Made by a program: the position numbers and the translations under genes
The notes under the pieces: model-generated
What the model saw: the letters and a program-made list of their open reading frames with translations, nothing else
Database searches by the model: none
Told to the model about the DNA's origin: nothing
Assembly (NCBI GenBank): GCA_020744425.1
Contig: JAGMUV010000007.1
Location: 2,294,001-2,358,000 of the forward strand
Length of the DNA: 64,000 bases
Source: Dactylonectria macrodidyma
Lineage: Eukaryota; Ascomycota; Sordariomycetes; Hypocreales; Nectriaceae
Direction of reading: 5' to 3'
Shown here: piece by piece, positions 35,358-47,136 of the stretch
Layout of the letters: every line of letters starts with the position of its first letter
Numbering within the stretch: position 1 is the first letter of the stretch

Positions 35358-36296
35358 GTAATGACTTGGACGGAGGCTACGTCTGTAGATGACACCACAT
35401 CACTATGATGATGCTCTCTGTATTGCTGCAATTCTATCTCGGATTGATGCAACTAGGCTTCGCTCTCGACCTTACATCACCAGCCCGGGAGCCTTAACAC
35501 ACTTCGCGGCATAGTCAAGGGGCACCCTCGCCCAAAACATGAAAACAAGAGCCAGTACCCGAATACTTCGTGTGACGTCTGCTGCACAACCCATTCTTGT
35601 GGCTCAACCCCTGCCACGACCCCTCTCCTCTACCAAACATTCATCTTGCCCGTGTCGCGAGAATCCCGAATCGGCCATCCGCAGACGCCGTCCACGTACC
35701 GCGCCAAACTCATGTCCCAGGGAGTAAATGAGACATTGACCGTCCAGGTTCCGCCCCCCATCGGGCATCCCCACGTCCACGCCTTGCTCAGAGCCGTGCA
35801 ATTTTCTCCCAGCCGCCCCACAACACCACATGTGAATGAAGCCACCCGAAGAGAACCTAGGCCGAAACCTTGTAGATGATCTGTCATAATTGCTTTCAAT
35901 TGTCCTGCCGTCCTTGGTGGCTCTCTTTTTGTCTAGGAATCCAAAATGTCCTACTATCCACGCCTTGACTCACTTGGCTAGACCCCAACAACCCGTAGAG
36001 AAAAATATAAACGCCTGTAATGCTGTGGACCTATCCACCTAGACCGAGGTATCCTTGGTGTAAAAACATATATACAAAGAACGACATTGTTAGTCGTTCA
36101 GAAAATCGGGTATTATTGAACGTTGAAGGTTGTGCCGCGCCACCATGCATCAACCATGACCATGCGTCGGCTGTCCGGAGTCGAGCAGTGACCGGGTGGA
36201 ACTGAGTTCCATCTAGAGATGGGCCGAGAGGATTCATGTGGGGCTCATGATTGGTGGCTGAAAATATCGGCGGAAGCCAGTCAATATGACAGGCCT

Positions 36297-37928
36297 CTAT
36301 TGTCGAAGACCTTCTTCGGGTTTCGGTCGAATCGATCTTGCTTCAAGCTGTCGTTTTCGCTCCAACTTGGCGTAATGAAGACCGCAGGCGTTGCAAAGGG
36401 TTCTAGCACCATCTGGGCCGCGTCTCCACTCAGGGGTGTCAATTCTGTTGCAGCTATGGCATCTGCCAGGTGGTGCCGCGCGCTGAATGCAATGTGAGCT
36501 TTGTGTCGTCTCTCGCTTCGGGGGCACACTTACACCTCGTCGCTTCTTCACCTCTGTAATTCCATACTGAGGCTTCATTCCATCTCCGTACATCGACACG
36601 TCGTGGTCATCTTCGTATGGGCTCTTCATCTTGGCCCCCTCACGAGCCCGCTCGTTTTGAATTGATGTCTGGACCAAATCTCTCACTTGTTCCAGCGAAC
36701 GCTTGATCAGCTCCATGTTGCCGAGCATGTCGTTGACCTCGCGTTCTGTCGGGAGTCGCTCGGGGATCGGGTGTGCTCCATGCTGCTCTTGCGCAATTCG
36801 GGTGTAGGCTTCAGCAAAGTTGAAAATAGTTCGAGATGAAGATCCAATCTAGCAAGTTGTTAGCAACATATGCATCGCTGGATTTAATTTCTCTACTCAC
36901 TCGGGCCAAGGAATCTTGGTAGCTCCAACTCTCGAAGTGCCTATTTACTGTGGTGTCGTATCTAGCTCGGGCAGAGTACTCAGACTCGTCCGGATGCAGA
37001 GGGCCCCGGGGGTCGTACGGCCCTGGGAGGTGAGGCGGTGCGGCATGTCTGGGAGAAATGGGATACGCAGGTAGCGGCATCTGACCTGGTGGGAGTTGGC
37101 CTGGTTGGTACGTTGGAGGTGGTGGAGCCGGCGGATGCGAGTACACTCCGTTAAGAGGGTGGTGAGGCTCTGAGGGCTTGTGTTCGTGATGGTGGTGGTG
37201 GTGGTGTTGAGCTACCATGTCCGGCTTCGACGTGGGACTCGGGCGGCGGTCAGACACTGGAGGGAGTGATGGTCGGCTGTTGAAGGGGGGCCGAGGTGAG
37301 TCGGAAAAGGCGGGCAGGCCATCTTGCCGGGGAGGGAATGATGTAGGATGCAGAGGCTGTGGAGGTGAGTGCTTCTCGGCGTCAGAGAACGATCGAGGGC
37401 CCGATGAGAAGGGTGAGGGCAGACCAGATCCGGGTTGGATGCTGGACGGTGCCGGAGGATAGGGTCCCGGCTTGGCTCCTTGGATGACCTCAGATATCGA
37501 AGGCAGCGACTGGCGGTTTGAGGGCTCGTTGTCGTCGACCGACTTCCGAGGCTCGGCGGAAGAAATCATGTTGGAGATGCTGGCAACCGAAGAATGGGGG
37601 TATGTCGTGGGGAAAGAAGGCTGGTGTTGATAGTGGGCGCTCGGTGTAATGAGAGTTGCCGTGGCCATGGCGGGTGGTTCCCGGTACGACGCTTCGAGAG
37701 GGTCCTGCGAGAAGGAAGACTGCTGACGGTGGTGTTGGTATGGCTGCTGTTGTTGGTGCAAGTGGTGGAGGGGACGTTCAGCGCTGGCAGCAGAGTGACG
37801 GCTGTAGGAGCGAGGTGAGGTTAATATGGGAGGGGCAGATGGAAGTAAGAGGATGCCAATGTGGCAGCGCTCTTCGTTTAAGGATTTCAGACGCACCTTG
37901 GTCTGGATCTAGGGTCAGCCGCTTCCAT
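36297..37928 (-). CDS. nsdD: GATA zinc-finger transcription factor NsdD/SUB-1
   Basis: Four exons on the minus strand: 37928-37897, 37801-36901, 36848-36534 and 36482-36297, giving 477 residues. One GATA finger lies at the C-terminus: C424-H-S-C427, an 18-residue loop [18 protein letters not shown], then C446-N-A-C449, followed by the basic tail [16 protein letters not shown]. The [11 protein letters not shown] context and the conserved SLPSISEVI (109-117) and [11 protein letters not shown]...[25 protein letters not shown] blocks identify the NsdD/SUB-1/Csm1 family. These factors are required for sexual development and modulate conidiation and secondary metabolism. The N-terminal two thirds are disordered, with Gln/His runs including seven His at 210-216. 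The start [10 protein letters not shown] comes from a 32-nt exon whose frame and donor fit, though N-terminal conservation is weak. Upstream lie 20 kb without a gene. Confidence 0.93.
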
Positions 37929-37966
37929 AGCGGGTCCAGCAATTACCAATGATGATTTGGCGCAAT

Positions 37967-37984
37967 TTAAGGCCGTCGATACAT
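37967..37984 (-). promoter_or_regulatory. Five-codon upstream ORF before nsdD
   Basis: On the minus strand ATG TAT CGA CGG CCT TAA ends 38 nt before the nsdD start codon. It is the only upstream ATG I found between about 38.25 kb and the main start. Confidence 0.45.
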
Positions 37985-38159
37985 CTGGTCGGGCTAGATC
38001 CGGCTGGGGGGGGTCTGGTGGCAGTGACGATGGGAAGGGGTGTGAGAGATGGAGAAGATGTTCGGTGGCTCGGTGGTGGAGGAGCCAGGAATGGGGTCGA
38101 GACACGGGACCAGGACCAGATGTGACAACGGACTCTCAGGTGAGGATCGGGATCGAGGG

Positions 38160-38232
38160 GGGGGGTGTGTGGGAGGGGCGAAGGAGACGAAATAAGAGGC
38201 GAAGGAGGAAGGAAACAAAAAAAAAAAATACT
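38160..38232 (-). promoter_or_regulatory. Pyrimidine-rich leader/promoter tract of nsdD
   Basis: Purine-rich on the plus strand, hence C/T-rich in the nsdD sense. It is a likely transcription-start zone about 250-300 nt before the coding start. A second such stretch, 39080-39300, could mark an upstream start with a leader of over 1 kb. Confidence 0.4.
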
Positions 38233-41200
38233 GGGCAAAGCCACGAGGAGTGGGTAGATCTGACGCGCGATGGCGAAAGGACCCTCGTGGTGGCGCTGGG
38301 GCGGGACGATGGCAGGGACGCCTGGGTCTTGGAAGTCCGGGACTTGAGTCTAGCTCTTGGGCCTGGGGGGTTCTTTGAACGGCGCACTGCTGGAGAGCTA
38401 GAGAGTACCCGCGGGAGAGATGGGCGTAGCCTGACCTAACACTGGATGGGGGAGGGAGTGTGCCCTGGGAATGCGCCGCGGGAGTGTCCTGGAGTACCCT
38501 GAGACTAGGAAGGATGGGCAGCGTAGCGCAAACTCAACACAGCGGCCGCCTGTCGCGGAGCTGGCCCAATGGCCAGGGTCTGGGGACGTAGCTTTCAGGT
38601 ATGTCCAAGACAGCGAGATGGGCGAGTGGGGCCAGAAACCACGGCACTGGATTGCACTTGTCTCTGGCTGGGGCTGACGAGACGGTCGAGGCTAGCGACG
38701 CTTTTGGGCTTTTGGCTCCTAGCGACGAGGGGCGGATCGTCCACTACAACGTGGGCAACGGCGTCGGGCGGCGTGGGTCGGAGTGAAAGCCTCGTGTTGG
38801 AATGCACCAGTTGTCGGGATTGAACCTTGCTTCAGCGGAGTCGTCGTGGTGCTTGAGTTGTTGAAGCCTTGGTCTAGGTTGCGATCCGGTCTTTGGCAGC
38901 GAACCGACACTGACACGGGAGTTGGGGCAGCACAGCGCCACTAGGACGGCGAGCAAAAAGAGGCGATTGCTTGCTACTGCGGACGCAACACCGGCGTCGA
39001 AGTAGTGTCTTAATTCGGTGTGATGGATGACTCGAGGCGAGGAACAGAGAAGTCAGGGACCAGGCGGTGAGAGAAGGGTGATGATTAGGTTGATGGGAAG
39101 AAAGAGAGGGAGACAGGATACTGTTCGAGGACGATGTTTGCTGTGGAGTTAGTGATGTCCAGTTCGAGGCGGTAAGGAAGGAGTATGGGAGCGGAGGGGA
39201 AGGAAAAGGGAAGGAAGAAGGCGGGAAGCAGAAAGCGAGAGTGGAAAGAGCAGAAGAGGGATCGGAAGAAGTAGTAGGGGAGCAACGGAAGAAAAATCAG
39301 CAAAATGTGGTGCAGGGCGGTACGAGGCGCCAAATATGAGATCAGCAGTCATCCATCCACGGGAATGGAGATGGACAGCAGTTGCGGAACGACCTGAGTC
39401 TACGGGGAACAAGCAAGCCAGCCCTGGGAGTCACAGCGGACATCAGACTCGCATCCATGCCTTGTGCTTTACTACTATGGTATGTACTGTGCCATAGTAC
39501 CATTGCGAGACAGCCAGCAGCTCAGTAGCCAAGCAAGCCCTAGCTCAGCCCCGGCCGGGGTTTACGATGTCGACGATTGTCAGTCCAATTCGGACGCCTA
39601 GGCATGGATCCGCCGGTTCCAAAGTATGGGTATCGTTATGTATGTAGTACCTCCTTCCAGCTACAGGGTTGGTATGATACTCGTCCTCCTCAAGACAAAG
39701 GACTGGATGGATGAATGTAGATGGGACAGAAGGGGTGGGAGGTAGGACATGGCCTCACAACTTCAACCACTTCACCAGCGCATTTAGTACAAGGCGCTGA
39801 GAGAGAGAGGGCGTGCTGCTGCAACAACAGAGCGACCGGCATGTTGCGCTGCACTGCACTGCACCGCATGTAGCACTCGTTTTCGCAGGAGGGTGGTTAC
39901 CCTCGATGGAGGCTGCGGCTGGCAGTACTCTGTACCCCACCGGGGGGACAGGGGGTGTGAAGTTCGCTTCCGGAGGAATCTGGGAGGGATGCCGGGGTGC
40001 AGTGACGGTTACAATTTGGCGCGGTGGAGGGGAGAAGAAGGGAGTGTGAGGGCAGGATTCGGAGCCAAGGAACGGAACAAGGATGAGCGGACCGGGGCAG
40101 ACGGGCAATCGTGGGCCATAGAAGGCCAAGAACAATTGCCCATGTTGAGCAGAAGCGGTTTTTCGCATAGTCCTGACAAGATCCAGTTGCGGTATCGTCT
40201 CCAAGGGCTCCGTCCTGCAGCTTGTTCTCTCTTGGTAGGTACCTTGTCTGTACCTACGCACCTGTGTACCAATCTCTTCGCTCCCCTGCCCGTCTCTCTA
40301 ACTCAAAGACATGGTAGAAAAGAGACTTCAGGCGTGGCAAGCCAGCTGATGACAATAAAGCCAAAAAGCGAGACATCTAGAGGGGCCCCATCAACATGTT
40401 CGACACAGCCGTGACAGTTCTGCACCGACAGACAGGACCATGACTATAGCTTCTTGCAGTAGCGTGTGGGCTTGGAGATCTCCAATCTCGAGCACCGGAA
40501 AATGGTACGACTAGACAGGGGGCTTTGGCTCCAGGGGCGGCGGTCTTGCTAAGAGGACCACAGCGAACCACCAGCATCCCCCGGGCCACCCCCAATGCCA
40601 CTCAACTGGGAACCGACAGCGTATTAGTCTTCCTTTCTTGCCAGGGTGGCATAGTCCGTGGAGGCGCTGCTTGGGGCTGACATTTTTTGGATTTATTTGG
40701 ATGAGCGAGGCGTTGGAGCTTGTCGACTTGGGGCAGGCCCTCAGGAGCAGTCCGTGGGCAAGGTAGCGGATGTGGATGTGATGGGCGGGATGGATGGCCA
40801 GGAGAGTCAAATCGACAGGCGACGGCTGCAGCGCTTGGCCGACCGCATGCACAGTTGTTGCTTTTGGCGCCGTTGCTGAACCTCTCTCGTGGCCAGCCAG
40901 GGCACCATTCCGTCGGCAGTCTGTCGCGGGGGTCCTTGGGACGGGTGGTAGCCCTCCTGTCGACACATCACACCTCGATCCAGCACGACGGCGGCGCCCA
41001 CACCCTTCCCTACCCTTCCCTAGATACCTTTTGCTACCTTACCCCATCCTGTCCTCCACCCGTCTGCCGGGGTGTGGGAGTGGAAGCCAAGGAACACCTA
41101 GGGTCGTTGCTCAGGAGGATGCGAGGATGCGAGAGATGGGTTGACGGAAGGAACATGACATCGGGGAACGACAATGGTCCGTCGCTGTATCGAGCATGGA

Positions 41201-44200
41201 ACAAGGGACAGTAGGTAGGGGTGGCCAGTGGACAGTTTGGAAAGCCATGGGCAGGGAAGCTGGACGGGTACCAGCCACGGGGCCGGCTTGATCGCGCGCT
41301 GGGTGTCGAATTAGCAAAGCGATGGACGATGGTCGATGAGCGAGATGTGCTTTAGATTGGGGGGAGGACACCCAAACGGATGGAAGGTACCGCAGTAAGG
41401 TACGTCAGTGAACTGGGATCACTAGGTACCCGAGTCGGGTTCCAGGCATGTACCTGACAAGCCTTGACAGCTTGAGAGCACGCGGTTGGCCTGTGAGGGT
41501 TCGAGCTTTGCCAGTCTCAACTTCTCAAGGGGCCTCCTGGGCGGTTCCCCCATGGTGTTGTTCCCAGTTCCCACACACACCACCCCAGAGAGACAGGGGA
41601 GCGCAGACGGCCCATCCGCCACCACGCGAAGTCGTCGACGGCGCCGACCTGGCGGGTGCCCATTGCCAAGATGGCCCGTCGACTTAATCTCGCCCAGATC
41701 AGACACGCCCTCGATTAGTGTGCTGCCCCGTGCCCCTTCCATCTTCCATCGGGCATGGAGACGACGAGCCCCCAAAAAGGGCCTCAGAAACTAATAAGCG
41801 CTCACCCACCAGGGCGTTGCTCCTGTGGCGCGTTGGTCACGGAATGCTCCGCCAGCTGCCGAACGACGTACATACCATCCTGCATGAAGCACATGTACCA
41901 TCGTCGTCGTTCAAGGGCGGTTTTTGTGCACGTCACCGCGGGCTTCTATGTGGACCAGCGCCGGCGCAATCATGCCTGCATCATGAGCCGTCATGATCGC
42001 AATCACCGCCCAAACGCTGCCGCCTCTATCCAGTGCTCGCGATCGTAGATGAGCTGCCGAGATGAGATGCAACATCTTGCCAAAAGCCCGGCCATCTCCT
42101 ATCTTGTCGACGATGGCAGACAATTCCCTGTTAGCGAGGCGGCCTGGGATTGACCTCGTGGTGGTGCACAGCGATCTGGTGATGGCTTCCACCGACCTTC
42201 CCCTCTGGACACAACGTTCCGACAAGCACCTGATGCCCATGCACCCTTTCCCCCATCCCACCCTCCCGGCTTCGAAACTGTACACCCACCTTGACCGTCC
42301 ATATTCTGTCACTCATACAGTCGCGTACGAGATACCAGGCCAGCGGGATAAACGCACTGCTCCGCCCCAACATTGTCGTCGCAGAGTGATAAATATTCCG
42401 TCCGCGATTCAGCGGAATAGGAGGCAGAGAACAGTCAACCTGCGGGACTCAACTTCAGGGGCAGGTTCGCCAGGAGGGAAAAAACGCAGAAAATGTGATG
42501 CATCACATCGCGTCGCTCCAAGAACCAGCGGCCTGCTTCAAGGATAACCCTGGCCGCCATCGCCCATACCAATCTCCGCCTCCAAAACCATCCCACTGGG
42601 CGGCTTCCAGAATGTAATAGCCCACAAGAAACCCTTGACGGCATCTTCCTGTAAGACCACATTGAGCCTCGCTAGTAGCCCGCTAACCAGCAACCAGACT
42701 TTTTGCCTTCCGCAGGTAGGCAATGTGTGCCATCAGGGGACCAATTCGCATGTGCGCCCCGGTGCTAGCCTGTCCACTAGCCGAACCATTGAATCTGTGT
42801 TTCCAAACAGAGGGTTAGCATCTCCCCGCCAGTGACAGCAGTGACTCTCCAGTACCTACCACGTATCACTGGAGGTACTTTGTACAAATCTTCCATTTTA
42901 CGAGTATCTACAACGAGCATAGTCACAGGCGCTAGCTTCCACCTTTGCCATCGCATCTCCAGAGAGGCCGGCAAGATTACGTAGCAGGGTCGGACCGAAA
43001 TCGTCCACAGAAACCCCCGATGCCCCCTGCGGCTAATATACTCTGTTCGCCGATTCGAGAGGGTTTTGCAATGCCATCTCCCCTGTGGTCCTGTTGTTTG
43101 GGAACAAGCCATGCGCCACGGGGATGGGAGAACGATGCTGTTCAGAGGCAAGGGTTCCCTGCTAGCGACTCCGCTGCCGTCCTTCCGCGTCATTCACGAC
43201 CAGTTTCCAATCGCCTGGGAGCCGGATGGGCTTTGTTGGGGTCGGAGGGCCAGGACCCTGTCCTAGTCGGTCCATCGCTCAGTGCAACAACGCCATGCGA
43301 CCTCGGCCTACTTCTCACCAGTGCAGCGGCACTCCAGCTCGCTTGCTCTGCGAAGGTGGGCGGCTGGGAGGGCCACCTTCAAATGTGATAGCGGCTTTGT
43401 TTCAAAACCGCCCTCCCCGCACAAGACTCAGGATATCATTTCTGTGAAAACGGCGCAAGTCTCAGCGCACCTTGGAAACTTGAATCAGTAGTGTGCATAC
43501 TTCGTACGTAGTAGCTGCGCACTGCACAAGATGGGTCCGTGTGAGTGCGAGTTTACGAGGGACCTGGGCGCCTCCATAGCCAATTAGTCTTGATCTGCCA
43601 CTCAGCACACAATCACCCCATGCAGGGCTTGTCGACGATTGCTAGATGGCTAGACGGCCGGGCAAGTTTCTGGATGGTCGTGGGACTGTTGAACAACAGG
43701 ACAATGGTTGGTTGCGGGCTGTTCCTTGAGGGGCCGCTAAAATCTTTCCAGATCTCCGTCTCCATATCCATTTAACCAGTTACCATTTCGAGCGTTTCAA
43801 GTGTCGCTCCATGCCTCAAGCAACTCCAAGAACTAATTCATGTCAATGATATCCAAACAAAATTTGACAAGTCAGAATTCCATCATCCGCTAATTAGGTC
43901 ATCATGTCCGCATAGTTGAGGCCTCTCACGGTCAAAGTCACGTCGCTCACGATTCCATGGCATGGCTCGGAGAATTCTGCCAGCTCAAAACCTTGTGCTT
44001 GTGCAATGGGCATCGCGTTCCCGGAGCTCCCCCAATGCATTGGACTTATTTTTGCGGCCAAACCGTTCGCATTTTCGCCTGTGACAAGGACTCTCTTCCG
44101 CCTGTCCTTGGGCTCCTTTGTGTTCCCCACTGCTCAACGCAATTGCTGGTCTTCCACGGGCCCTTTTTGTCTCCGCCTTGAAAGGCGGTGGTTAGTTGAT

Positions 44201-47089
44201 GCTCCGCCAGTGGTGAGGCTCTCCCCCCGGGAATGCCTGTTCAACGGGCCATAAACTATGCAAACCCGGATTTGTCGTTGCTTTTTCCTTCTCCGGTCCG
44301 CGTCGAAATACCCGGCAATGGACGCAGCCCCATGGGTCCCCTTCCGATGTGGCCATCTGTCAGTCATGTGTGCACTCATAGAAAGCCCGGGTCATACGTT
44401 TTTCTCGCTCTCGTCCATCCGGACCATCCCCGAGTTTGCCTCCAGCGGCGGCCCACTCACGATCCGGTCCCAATAACCGCGATGTGACTGTAAGTGATGC
44501 TTGCTCTACCACTCCGGACCCTGCTCAACATGCACTTTGCGGAGGGTGAGCAGAAAGAAAAGAAAGTCTCCATCTCTGCAGAAGAGGAAGCCCCAGAAAT
44601 GCTCGGCAGGCGTGAAACAGCTGCCAGCCGGGCCTTGGACTTTCACGCGGCCGCACGACTTTGACCCAACCTCAGCTAATACGAGAAATACTCGGCTGGG
44701 AGTCACACGAACCCGGCCAGACCACCGGATGATGGACCGTGTATGACCCTGCGCCAGTCTCTCTGGTGTGTGCCATGCTCTGAGCTGTGCTTTGGGCTGC
44801 ATTGTCCTTCCATGTGTTATGTGCTGTGTGCTGTGTTCTGCTGTGCAATGCTGTGCCGTACATAGGTCGTGCAACGCACCGTGCTGTGTGATGCGGTTCC
44901 TACGTGGTAGTTGTCATTAACGGCTTTTCCTCTCGGCCCGCGGCCCCCCTCCTTGTTCTCCTAGTGCCATCCCGACGCACTTTCATCACATATTAACTCT
45001 CTCGTCTAAGCCTGATTCTGCGTGGCCACCAAACTTACAGCAGTTGCGCCCAGATTATCCGACCTGTTCCCCAGACAGATGTACCAGATGCAGACAGACA
45101 GATCACATCCACGCTCCATATGCCTCGGCAGTCATGTCGCATTTGGCCGACAACCACGCCATTGACATTACTCCTTGACGGCCCCTGGACGAAATCGGGT
45201 CAGGGATGTGACTCTCGGGAATAAGCAGGGGCGAGCAGGGTATTGGGGTTGAGCGCCAGACTCTCTCGCCATGGTTATGCGCAAATGATGTCTTGTTGCG
45301 GTAAGTCGAGTCGATGATGGGGAATGGAAATTGTGATGACGGCAGACTCCCCAAGCGCTGGGTCGCGAGCGGGTCCCCCATGTCTGTCCGGGCTCTGCAA
45401 CAGTGGGTTTCGATGACACTCAGTTAGCTTTCTCTATCATTTGCCCTCTTTTCTCACTCTTATGTCACCAAAAGGATGGTTCCCCAATTAGTGGCCAAAA
45501 CCTTCAACGGGCAAGTCACCAGGCGAGTCAGCAGATCATCAATCATTCAGGCGAACGGGATAGACAGACTGCTGGATGTGACATATCTCCTACCTACAAT
45601 CTTGGGCTCATGCTGCATGCTGCGTGTCAGCAACACTCTATGTACCTTAACATTGCGCCCTGTGTGACAACTCGCCGTCCATCGAGGCGTGTATTGCCGC
45701 GGATGATCCATTTGCTTTTTGAGAATGGCTTGCAGCAGCAGCTCAACGCCAAGACGTAGTCGAAGGGCGACTACATGCACTCGGGCAGTGTCATGCACAG
45801 CGTCCGACGGAGAGACCGTCTTCAGAGCGGGGATTTGAGACAAACAGCAACGAACAGGCAGCCAGCTGTTGGTCATCCAGGGAATAATCCCCATCTGCAC
45901 TATGTACACGGTGTAGAGTTGTGTGTGCGAAATATGCAATTCATGGTCGATGAGATCCGCCACCGCGACATGGCGTCAGCACAGGGTCCATCTTCGATTG
46001 CACCAAAAACGCACAGTTTGGTCCACGTTCCGATCTCATCACACGGAGAGCACTCAAGGGGTCTTCCCAGCATGCCGAGCGTTGAGGCGGACGAGATGAT
46101 AAGATCGCCACGATGCGGCACCGGTGCACGGTTAGAAGCCCTCCCTCCCCCGAACATGAACATGGGCCACCGAGGGCGCTTCCCTGTTGGTCACAGAGCG
46201 CGCTTTCGTGGGTTGCGCAGCGCGTACTACCTAATTCTATGGCACACGCCCAGAATTGTCAAGGAGACAGGGAGTGGGAGTGCTTGCTGATGTACAATTT
46301 CGAGGTACAATACGGTACATCTGCGACAATGGCGGCTGTCCATAGTGAGTTTCCGTAGTCTGACGATGGTGGTGGGGCCGCCGATTTAGATAGCCTAGCA
46401 AGCCTTCCTTTGCCTGGGGCCTCCCACAGATGCAGTCCTGGAACATGCAGGCGCTGGGAGACTAGACCATGCATCCTTGCGACGGGGGCTTGCGAGGTGG
46501 TCTGATGTCGATCGTCTCGTGCAACTAGCTGGGGAGGCTGCCGTGGGTATGCACGGAGGCTGGGTGGGGAGGAGTTGGCCTGCTCAACGCCTCGATTGCT
46601 CTTGGGACCTAGATTTTGCTGCGTTTGCAGCGTTGCCGAAGCAAGTGAGGATGCTTGTGTCACCTGGTCCGGCAACGCCCGGCTTGCTGCTGGCTGAGGG
46701 CCGCAGTAACACCAGGCGCAACCATCACCATGACCACCACCCTCGCCGCAACCACTAACACCAGAAGATGGAGTGCTGCGTTGGGTCAGACCAACTCACC
46801 CTTCGAGCAGCGTTGCACCGACAGGCCAGGAGTGAATCGGTGAAAAGAGCCGCTTACCTGCTCAACAACCCAATATGAGCTGTAATATCCAGGGTGTCGT
46901 TGGCCACCTCCATCCAGCCATTATGTACGAAGTACCAGAAGTACAGTAGCAGCCAAGGCAGGGCGGGGGAAGCGCCGGGACGATGCCGGAGGCTTACGGG
47001 CCACAAACCCGCAGGAATAGAACCCAGGAGGCGGAGGTCCGCGATGGGAGGGGCGCGCCGAGTTGTGTCTGCGAATCCAACCGATGTAC

Positions 47090-47136
47090 GCACACACACA
47101 CACAAACGCGCGTGTAGGTTAGGTGTGTGTGTGTGC
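47090..47136. repeat. Perfect 14-bp inverted repeat of CA/TG dinucleotides
   Basis: Arms GCACACACACACAC (47090-47103) and GTGTGTGTGTGTGC (47123-47136) are exact reverse complements around a 19-nt spacer. Cruciform or Z-DNA-prone. Confidence 0.8.

Larger units (their letters stand above)
28147..36296. other. Long gene-free convergent region between glutamate-cysteine ligase and nsdD
   Basis: 8.15 kb between two 3' ends, much longer than two untranslated regions would need. It contains a 12-nt tandem duplication at 30061-30084, a CCTACCT/AGGTAGG hairpin at 30555-30572, a (GT)16 run at 33211-33243, a four-copy 7-mer at 34426-34453, a GA/GGGACA repeat at 35311-35357, a promoter-like pyrimidine tract at 34228-34335 and the motif GTACGAAGTA at 34198. 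No protein gene is recognised. Confidence 0.6.

Noticed and set aside
36811..37896. NsdD starting at [10 protein letters not shown] inside the large exon
   Set aside because: That start lies inside intron 1. Splicing the upstream 32-nt exon to 37801 at GTGCGT/CTACAG keeps the frame and removes the unrelated N-terminal residues.
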